From Euryarchaeota archaeon UBA251 (lineage in GTDB: Archaea; Thermoplasmatota; Poseidoniia; Poseidoniales; Thalassarchaeaceae): a DNA stretch of 10,137 bases. This document shows positions 1-5,572 of the stretch, in pieces. Below the pieces are notes generated by a model, which was not told where the DNA came from, did not search any database, and saw nothing but the letters and a program-made list of their open reading frames with translations. The first letter of the stretch is position 1. Each line of letters opens with the position of its first letter. The DNA lies in the NCBI GenBank assembly GCA_002497905.1, contig DAFJ01000038.1:1-10137 (forward strand), given 5' to 3'. The translations under genes and the position numbers were made by a program.

Positions 1-116
1 ACTCTAACTCTGGCCCAACTAAGGTGTGGAGTGATGGAGTTAGTCAGAACACCTACCTTTTCGTTTACATTCTCGCGATGGTTTTGTCATCTTGGATTTT
101 CATCCGGTACTGGTAA
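1..116 (+). CDS. C-terminal tail of an upstream membrane protein (5' partial)
   Basis: The frame that begins at base 3 is open from the window edge to a TAA at 114-116, giving 37 residues that end in ...SSWIFIRYW. Residues about 17-37 form a convincing single hydrophobic helix (TYLFVYILAMVLSS...) that ends with aromatic and basic residues, as is usual at a membrane boundary. The gene start lies outside the window, so neither family nor function can be named. It reads in the same direction as the asparagine synthetase-like gene, and only 41 bases separate the two, so it may be the previous gene of the same operon. The stretch is short and could be a chance open frame, but the hydrophobic pattern argues for a real C-terminus. 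Confidence 0.55.
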   Translation, partial: SNSGPTKVWSDGVSQNTYLFVYILAMVLSSWIFIRYW

Positions 117-157
117 TTCACAACGGATTCAAAGCGAATCGTCCCTAGGTTCTAGGC

Positions 158-2041
158 ATGTGCGGCATAGCGGGTCAGTTAGGTCCCGATGCTCCCGATA
201 TTGCTGAGAAGATGGCAGCTTGTCTAAATCATCGTGGACCGGATGGTTCTGGTTCATGGAATGAAATGTTCGGACCCAACGCATACGTCTCCCTTGGTCA
301 TTCACGACTCGCAATCGTTGACATCATTGGGTCTCAGCAGCCGATCGGTAGCGATCATGGATGTGTTCTAATTCAGAACGGAGAAATCTACAATCATCAG
401 AGGATTCGTTCAGAGAGCACCTATCCGTTTCGAACCAATGGCGACAGTGAGTCTATCCTAGCGGTACATTGTGAGGCGATTAGCGATACTAATTCTTTGA
501 ACAAATCACTGGAAGGGCAACTTCACGGTTGGTTTAGGATAGCGAAGGGATCGAATCGTGCACTTCGTCATGTTGAATGGATTCAGAGATTGGATGGAAT
601 TTGGGGTTTCTCACTCTGGGATCCTCGACATAGAGAACTCATTCTCTGTCGTGACCCTTTGGGTGTCAAGCCATTACTTCGTTGGCAATCACCTAGTGGG
701 ACTCTACTTTTTTCTTCAGAAGCGAAGTCTTTCCGTGCACATCCAGATTATACTCCTGTATTGGATATGCACGCTCTAGTTGCCCGCCTAGCTTTCGAAT
801 ACCCCTTGGATAATACCACTTTGTTCCAAGGTGTGGCTCAAGTCCGACCAGGTACCGTTGAGACCTGGTCCGTTGATAGTAATGGTCGAGCTACTCTCAC
901 TGGTGTTGCGCGGTATTCAACCGATATCATAGCACCTTTGCCTCATGCATCCGCCCCGTCACCGGAGGAACTCCTCGATGGCTTACGTCATGATTTAGCA
1001 GATCGGTTGATGTCAGATGTTCCAGTTGGCATCGTTCTATCTGGTGGACTCGACTCCAGTTTGGTCGCATCTCTTGCATCACAATCGGCAAAGATTGCCG
1101 AGCGCCCAGTCCCTACATGTTGGACGCTCACAGAGAGTGAGGACAACCCCGACCACATCGCTGCTGTTGATGTAGCATCGGCCATGGATCTTGATCATAC
1201 GACTTGGACTATGGATGATGATGTCTTTTGGAAGCGCCTACCTGATTTGGGTTGGCATGGAGAAGATCTCGATGTAAGCGTACTTTTCTTCCAGCCCCTG
1301 TTTGAGAAGATGGCATCGAATGTCACCGTCGGTTTGTGTGGCCAAGGTGCAGATGAGTTACATGCAGGGTATCCAAGATATCGTAATCTTAGATCACATT
1401 CCACCGAGGTTTCCTCACGTCTCGCATTGATGGATGTTCCAGAAGCACGTTCATTGGAATCAGGCGATTTACCTTTGGACATAATCGGTCTTGGACAAGC
1501 ATGGCATGCTCCACCACCCTCTCCTTCAGCTGTATATTCTAATCTTGAATCTGCTTTGCAGTTCGAAATCGATAGGGGCCAGTTGACAAACTTTCAACTT
1601 CGTCTGGTCGATCGTCATAGCATGGCGCACGGATTAGAAGTCCGTGTTCCATTCCTAGGTCATCGCCATCGTTCCATATCTCATAGGTTGCCTATGGAAC
1701 AACGTCTGCCATCGGTTGGACTTGAGAAAATTGCTCTGAGGAAGGCTGCGGCATTGACTGACCTTCCTCAGTCGATTGTGGATCGTCCGAAACTCCCTGC
1801 CGGAACGGCGACTTCCCCCCGGCTTTTGGATGCCTTTCTTGATGAGATGGCCCCACGGATTCGGGAATGGAACGCCGAGATTCCCAATCTCAAACGAGTC
1901 CTTGATCGAATGCCCGAGATTGGCCTCGGGCTCCGTCTCTTTCAGGCACTTCATTTGGATGAAGAAAGCCCCTCATTATCTCCTAACAAAGACCTCATCA
2001 GCATCCTAGATGAGGCTCCATCTCTGGAGGTGGTCAATTGA
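158..2041 (+). CDS. asnB: Glutamine-hydrolysing asparagine synthetase family protein
   Basis: The family transfers ammonia from glutamine to an adenylated carboxylate, classically aspartate, in the cytoplasm. The start is fixed by the class II glutaminase catalytic Cys2 (MCGIAG), which must become N-terminal after Met removal. The glutaminase domain (about 1-210) shows NHRGPDG at 24-30, GHSRLAI at 47-53, QNGEIYN at 73-79 and GDSE at 95-98. The synthetase domain (about 265-560) has the ATP-pyrophosphatase loop SGGLDSS at 295-301, GQGADELHAGY at 395-405, and HSMAHGLEVRVPFL at 487-500. The length of 627 residues is normal for the long prokaryotic AsnB type. Residues about 108-140 look like an insertion between GDSE and the RLDGIWGF motif. 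The last four bases overlap the TTG start of the glutamate-cysteine ligase gene, so the true acceptor may be something other than aspartate, such as a thiol peptide carboxylate. The family assignment is firm, but the substrate is not. Confidence 0.93.
   Translation: MCGIAGQLGPDAPDIAEKMAACLNHRGPDGSGSWNEMFGPNAYVSLGHSRLAIVDIIGSQQPIGSDHGCVLIQNGEIYNHQRIRSESTYPFRTNGDSESILAVHCEAISDTNSLNKSLEGQLHGWFRIAKGSNRALRHVEWIQRLDGIWGFSLWDPRHRELILCRDPLGVKPLLRWQSPSGTLLFSSEAKSFRAHPDYTPVLDMHALVARLAFEYPLDNTTLFQGVAQVRPGTVETWSVDSNGRATLTGVARYSTDIIAPLPHASAPSPEELLDGLRHDLADRLMSDVPVGIVLSGGLDSSLVASLASQSAKIAERPVPTCWTLTESEDNPDHIAAVDVASAMDLDHTTWTMDDDVFWKRLPDLGWHGEDLDVSVLFFQPLFEKMASNVTVGLCGQGADELHAGYPRYRNLRSHSTEVSSRLALMDVPEARSLESGDLPLDIIGLGQAWHAPPPSPSAVYSNLESALQFEIDRGQLTNFQLRLVDRHSMAHGLEVRVPFLGHRHRSISHRLPMEQRLPSVGLEKIALRKAAALTDLPQSIVDRPKLPAGTATSPRLLDAFLDEMAPRIREWNAEIPNLKRVLDRMPEIGLGLRLFQALHLDEESPSLSPNKDLISILDEAPSLEVVN
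2026..2033 (+). promoter_or_regulatory. Shine-Dalgarno that fixes the TTG start of gshA
   Basis: GGAGGTGG ends four bases before the TTG at 2038. It lies inside the last codons of the asparagine synthetase-like gene. The next in-frame ATG (2059) is about 25 bases away, too far to use this site. The TTG start is therefore preferred, and coupled translation of the two overlapping genes is likely. Confidence 0.75.
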
Positions 2042-3252
2042 GTGCTTTTGATGATGTGATGCATCACTTTGAGCATCATCACGATGAAATCAAGACATGG
2101 TTGGAGGAACTCCGGAAGGAGTCCTCATTGCCTCTCTACGGTTCCTTTGACATCCGTGATGCTGGATGGAAGGCTTCGGTGGTCGATGCCAATGCATTTC
2201 CTGCGGGATTCAACAATATCAGTCCAGAAGACTATCCTGCTGTCTCCACTGCCTTTGCTGAATATCTCCATCCGCTTCTTCCGAATGGCGGGCGGGTCTT
2301 GCTTTGGCCTGAGGCGCACACTAGGAACGATGCATATCTAGAGAACGTATTTGTTCTCCGCGAACTCCTTGAATCAAAAGACATCACAGTTCTCGTTGGG
2401 ACAGATGAACTCCCACCGATGGAAATCGATGTCCATGAGGGTATTCTCCACTTTGGTCAAGTGGATGTCAAGCAAGAGGCCGTCTTAGTAGATGGTAATC
2501 CAATCGATATCATCCTCCTTAATTCGGATTTGACGACGGGTCCACTACTCGTTGATGGTGTCCCAATACACCCTACTCCTTCGATGGGCTGGTACAATCG
2601 AAGCAAGTGTGAACATTTTGAGCATGTCAAAACTCTAGTCCATCAATTAGCTGAGATGCTTGGTATTGATCCATGGCTAATCGGTCCCTGGGGTTTTGTT
2701 AGTCGTGGACGTTGCCTTGAGGAGGTCGAGTGTAGAGAGCGTCTTGCAGCGGAGATAGAGTTGGGATTGGATTTCATTTCTTCTAAGTACAAAGAACATG
2801 GAATTGATGAAAATCCCTCACTATTCATGAAGAATGATCGAGGGACATATGGGTTAGGTATCCTCCGCATTGATTCCCCGGAGGATATTCTCAATCTATC
2901 TAAGAGGAAGATGAACCGCCTCACATATGGGCGTGGAGGGATACAAGCCGAGGACTTTCTTCTCCAAGAGGCAGTCCCCACACACTTGCGTAGTAATGGT
3001 GGTGTAATCGAACCAGTTGGCTACGGTGTAAACGGTCTTGTTCTCTCCTGGTTCTATCGGCTCAATATGAAGCATGGTCCTCTCGATAATCTGAATACAC
3101 CATCTTCTTCCTTTATTCTAGATTCAGAGTTGGATAGAGATTCCGCGCAACAAATACTCAATCGTCGTTTCTTACACCGCACCCTTGCGGAGATTTCGAT
3201 GATTGCGATGACTCTTGAAGCGGAGGATCATTCCGTATCTGATTCAGATTGA
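2038..3252 (+). CDS. gshA: Glutamate-cysteine ligase, A. ferrooxidans-type GshA family
   Basis: The predicted role is ATP-dependent ligation of L-glutamate and L-cysteine to gamma-glutamylcysteine, the first step of glutathione-type thiol synthesis. I recognise the GshA family first defined in Acidithiobacillus ferrooxidans (Pfam GshA, PF08886) from several conserved blocks: DIRDAGWK (38-45) with VDANAFPAGFNN (49-60), WPEAHTRNDAYLENV (90-104), LLNSDLTTG (160-168), GIDPWLIGP (209-217), MKNDRGTYGLGI (264-275), and VIEPVGYG with FYRLN (323-343). The length of 404 residues is near the family norm. The N-terminus is histidine-rich (MHHFEHHH at 8-15). Translation starts at TTG, overlapping the preceding gene's TGA as TTGA. 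Its 3' end overlaps the convergent small membrane protein gene by 25 bases. No glutathione synthetase (GshB) is in the window, so the product may remain gamma-glutamylcysteine or be modified by the neighbour. The assignment is from recalled motifs, not a search. Confidence 0.83.
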   Translation: MSAFDDVMHHFEHHHDEIKTWLEELRKESSLPLYGSFDIRDAGWKASVVDANAFPAGFNNISPEDYPAVSTAFAEYLHPLLPNGGRVLLWPEAHTRNDAYLENVFVLRELLESKDITVLVGTDELPPMEIDVHEGILHFGQVDVKQEAVLVDGNPIDIILLNSDLTTGPLLVDGVPIHPTPSMGWYNRSKCEHFEHVKTLVHQLAEMLGIDPWLIGPWGFVSRGRCLEEVECRERLAAEIELGLDFISSKYKEHGIDENPSLFMKNDRGTYGLGILRIDSPEDILNLSKRKMNRLTYGRGGIQAEDFLLQEAVPTHLRSNGGVIEPVGYGVNGLVLSWFYRLNMKHGPLDNLNTPSSSFILDSELDRDSAQQILNRRFLHRTLAEISMIAMTLEAEDHSVSDSD

Positions 3253-3518
3253 GTTTCGTCCTGTTCCATACCTACAATCTCGTAGTTTGAGGGGAAGAGG
3301 GCGATTGCAACGCCCGCAACGAAGCAAAGCATTGCCCATGTGTAGGAATGAGTGACGATTAACAACTCCAATCCGATTACCATTAGAATGAGTCCTCCAA
3401 CATTTGAGGTCCAGACTAGGGTCTTGAATGTGGAAAGGGAAACTCCACTTGAGCGGCTAGATCGGTAGGGTCCGAATTCAGCACCGAACCGAATTGGCTC
3501 CTCGGGTTCTTCTGCCAT
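3228..3518 (-). CDS. Small two-helix membrane protein, unknown function
   Basis: This 96-residue protein has an acidic, polar N-terminus (MAEEPEEP), two predicted membrane helices at about 39-56 and 60-76 separated by a short turn (THSYT), and a strongly acidic C-terminal tail (DETQSESDTE). I do not recognise a family. The hairpin topology with both ends probably on the same side is typical of small archaeal membrane proteins of unknown role. The start is an ATG (3516-3518) without a clear Shine-Dalgarno, so the transcript may be leaderless or nearly so. The gene converges on gshA with a 25-base antisense overlap (3228-3252), so its last codons are constrained by both frames. It diverges from the glycosyltransferase gene across 109 bases. 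The clear hydrophobic pattern and absence of a competing frame make it likely to be real. Confidence 0.7.
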   Translation of the reverse strand: MAEEPEEPIRFGAEFGPYRSSRSSGVSLSTFKTLVWTSNVGGLILMVIGLELLIVTHSYTWAMLCFVAGVAIALFPSNYEIVGMEQDETQSESDTE

Positions 3519-3627
3519 GTATGTCCGAGATGGCGAACCATATTCAACACTATGTCGAGGTCCTATGGCTCGTAACGAACGATTGATTCAAGCCAGAGGG
3601 CGTATGAAGATCGATTGAGGAGTCGAG
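3519..3627. promoter_or_regulatory. Divergent intergenic region (putative promoters)
   Basis: These 109 bases separate the minus-strand small membrane protein from the plus-strand glycosyltransferase, so at least one promoter in each direction must lie here or in the flanking gene ends. I cannot point to a convincing TATA box or operator. The right end holds GAGGAG (3617-3622), a Shine-Dalgarno five bases before the glycosyltransferase ATG. No inverted repeat or RNA gene is evident. Confidence 0.45.
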
Positions 3628-4863
3628 ATGCACATCGCCATGCTCAGTGGTGAATACCCTCCGCGTTGGGGGGGTATGGGGTCAACGGTCTTCCATTTGT
3701 CAGCTGCTCTCGTAGCACGTGGGCACCGTGTGACCGTGATTACGCGTAATGGAGGAGGAGGGGCACCTCCTAGGCAGGATGGCGTCAATGTCCGTATCGT
3801 CAATTGGGCGAAAATACCGATGGCTTTCACCCGTTCTTATGGTAAGTATGCATTGAATGACTTAGTTCGTTTACATTCAGAGGACCCAGTAGATATTGTT
3901 CATCTCCACTGTCCAATGATATCTTGGAATGCACGGCAGTTCAAGACCTGCATCTCGAAGGTTGCTCCCGTTGTTTCCTCACTTCATGGTTCTTGGCTTG
4001 GGGAACGTGATGGTCTCTTGACCGCTCGACGCCAGCGCGAAGCCGCTGTCTGGGCAAATCCAAATGATCTTGCGATCTTGCTAACGGCTGGCTATTACGC
4101 ACGATTTGAGAAGGCCGCAATCCACGGTTCAGAAGTATGTGTGGCGAATTCCAAGGCAACTATGGAGGATTTTGTTATGAGATATCAGCCTCCAGATGAT
4201 TGGGATTGTGAAGTCGTACATTGGGGGGTTGACACTGAGATGTTTGTACCCATTGACATGGATGATGCCGAATTAACCAAGCAGAGGAAATCTCTTCGTC
4301 TGAAATATGGTGTTGATGATTCATCTAATCTAATCCTCGCTGTAGGGCGTCTCGCTGCTCGGAAAGGATACGGTTCGTTGTTGAAGGCCTTTGCCAAGGT
4401 GCATTTGGCCAAACCTGATGCTACTCTAGTGATTGTGGGGAGAGGGCATCTACGCAAACGCCTTCTCCGCCAAGCGGCTCGCCTCTCAATTGGCTCTTCA
4501 GTAGTGATAGAGTCAGGGATGCCTTTCGAAGATCTCGCTATGCTCTTTAGGTCTGCAAATCTCGTTGTATATCCATCATACTACGAGGGTCAAGGCCTTA
4601 TCCCGTTGGAAGCAATGTCTTCAGGAACGCCCGTTGTTACGGTAGATCATGGCCCGTTACCTGAGATGGTTGACGATACAGTAGGTTCTCTTTTCCAAAT
4701 GGGAGATATTGATTCGATGGCTGAATCTATCCTTGCTGAACTAACCAATCCGGGGGCTCTCTCTCTCAAGGGTGAGGCTGGACGTAAGCGTGTCCTTGAA
4801 TCATTCACATATGCTCATGATGCAGAACGCTTTGAGTCGATTTATCTGCGTGCAATGCAGTAG
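3628..4863 (+). CDS. GT4-family glycosyltransferase (GT-B fold)
   Basis: The predicted role is transfer of a sugar from a nucleotide-sugar donor to a lipid, glycan or small-molecule acceptor at the cytoplasmic face, with retention of anomeric configuration. The 411 residues show the GT-B two-domain layout. The N-terminal domain starts MHIAMLSGEYPPRWGGMG, with the glycine loop GGMG at 15-18. A Rossmann-type C-terminal domain begins near 235 (ILAVGRLAARKG; R241 and K246 are the expected donor-phosphate contacts). It carries the diagnostic EX7E motif EGQGLIPLE (E320 and E328) followed by AMSSGTPVV. The linker includes VANSKAT, common in GT4 enzymes. The ATG is supported by GAGGAG five bases upstream. 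There is no signal peptide or membrane helix. The stop lies six bases from the convergent ferredoxin gene. The acceptor is unknown. If the gene belonged with the upstream thiol genes, a mycothiol-like glycosylated thiol could be imagined, but it has its own promoter region and nothing in the sequence shows this. Confidence 0.9.
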   Translation: MHIAMLSGEYPPRWGGMGSTVFHLSAALVARGHRVTVITRNGGGGAPPRQDGVNVRIVNWAKIPMAFTRSYGKYALNDLVRLHSEDPVDIVHLHCPMISWNARQFKTCISKVAPVVSSLHGSWLGERDGLLTARRQREAAVWANPNDLAILLTAGYYARFEKAAIHGSEVCVANSKATMEDFVMRYQPPDDWDCEVVHWGVDTEMFVPIDMDDAELTKQRKSLRLKYGVDDSSNLILAVGRLAARKGYGSLLKAFAKVHLAKPDATLVIVGRGHLRKRLLRQAARLSIGSSVVIESGMPFEDLAMLFRSANLVVYPSYYEGQGLIPLEAMSSGTPVVTVDHGPLPEMVDDTVGSLFQMGDIDSMAESILAELTNPGALSLKGEAGRKRVLESFTYAHDAERFESIYLRAMQ

Positions 4864-4869
4864 CCTATC

Positions 4870-5244
4870 TTAGCGGTCAATCATGATGATTGCATCTGTA
4901 GGGCAGGCGAACACACAGAGTCGGCAACCTGTGCAAGGGTCACGTAGGATTTTCGCTTTACGATTAATATCGACCTTCATCAGGGGACTAGCGAGTGGTT
5001 TGTCATAGAGCTCAATCGCGTCATCGTCACATACGATTGTGCATTGGTCACAACCAATGCATTGTTCTTCTTTCACGAATGCGACGGTGGTTTCGCCACC
5101 TTTGACACTGGCACGTTCCTCTGCCTTGGCTGCGTTCAAGGCGATGCGGATGCGGCGCTGAACATCCGTTCTCCGCGAGGCTACCTCGTCTCGACTCGCC
5201 ATGTATGGATATGGGAAATGTCCCTTCTTCTCAAGGCTTGGCAT
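4870..5244 (-). CDS. Two-[4Fe-4S] ferredoxin with N-terminal extension
   Basis: This is a small cytoplasmic electron carrier or Fe-S subunit of 124 residues. Cluster motif I is CIGCDQC...C (C62, C65, C68, C72) and motif II is CTGCRLC...CP (C104, C107, C110, C114). The proline usually found after the fourth cysteine is Asp73 in motif I but is present in motif II. About 31 residues separate the two motifs, longer than in a minimal clostridial ferredoxin, so this resembles the longer two-cluster ferredoxins. A basic, probably helical N-terminal extension of about 60 residues precedes the clusters. The start is uncertain: ATG at 5244 or the in-frame ATG at 5202 (MASRDEV), neither with an obvious Shine-Dalgarno. 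It is transcribed away from the 94-residue membrane protein and in the same direction as the cytochrome operon, though not adjacent to it. It is a plausible partner for the cytoplasmic Fe-S module encoded at 5573-8398, by inference only. Confidence 0.88.
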   Translation of the reverse strand: MPSLEKKGHFPYPYMASRDEVASRRTDVQRRIRIALNAAKAEERASVKGGETTVAFVKEEQCIGCDQCTIVCDDDAIELYDKPLASPLMKVDINRKAKILRDPCTGCRLCVFACPTDAIIMIDR

Positions 5245-5284
5245 ACTTGGATGGTTTCATTTGCGATATTTGATTCCAATAATC

Positions 5285-5569
5285 ATGGAGGTTTCAGAGT
5301 CCAATGTTCCAGTGGAACCTGAGAAGTGGCAGAATGATTTTCTCTCGATTCTAATGCTTACTTTAGGCCCACTTCTCTGGTTATTGTTGGTCACTCAACT
5401 ACGATTCAGTGTAGGTTGGTTGGCCTTTGTTTGCCAAGCACAGATTGGATTCTACCTTTGGTTGACAGTTCTTGCTTATGGGCACAAACGGGCGGCTCAA
5501 TGGACCTGGTGGGGCGTAGGTATCACTGCGCTACTCTCGTTATGGTCACTTATAGTGGCCCTATTCTGA
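5285..5569 (+). CDS. Small three-helix membrane protein, unknown function
   Basis: Starting at the ATG at 5285 this is a 94-residue protein with a polar acidic N-terminus (MEVSESNVPVEPEKW). Three predicted membrane helices lie at about 19-37, 43-64 and 73-93, and the chain ends within the last helix. The frame stays open upstream to an ATG at 5201, but the extra 28 residues would overlap the divergent ferredoxin gene and do not look like a signal or helix. The shorter start is preferred. I do not recognise a family. The gene diverges from the ferredoxin across 40 bases and converges with the cytochrome b/Fe-S fusion gene, their stops being only three bases apart. Its position between redox genes hints at a small accessory membrane subunit, but nothing in the sequence proves it. 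Confidence 0.68.
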   Translation: MEVSESNVPVEPEKWQNDFLSILMLTLGPLLWLLLVTQLRFSVGWLAFVCQAQIGFYLWLTVLAYGHKRAAQWTWWGVGITALLSLWSLIVALF

Positions 5570-5572
5570 GTA

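Noticed and set aside
2059..2082. Histidine-rich segment MHHFEHHH of the GshA-like protein as a metal-binding site.
   Set aside because: It is a short N-terminal composition bias outside the recognised family blocks, and no partner residues can be identified.
3565..3618. A 17-codon frame (MARNERLIQARGRMKID) ending just before the glycosyltransferase ribosome site, as a possible leader peptide.
   Set aside because: No ribosome site of its own, no regulatory codon run and no terminator-like hairpin; frames this short occur by chance.
3760..3776. Purine-rich run with a partial inverted repeat (GGAGG...CCTCC) inside the glycosyltransferase gene.
   Set aside because: It simply encodes a Gly-rich/Pro loop (GGGGAPP) in the frame; no sign of a functional RNA element.
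5201..5284. Upstream extension of the three-helix membrane protein to the ATG at 5201.
   Set aside because: The extra 28 residues overlap the divergent ferredoxin gene and show no signal, helix or motif; the ATG at 5285 gives a cleaner N-terminus.
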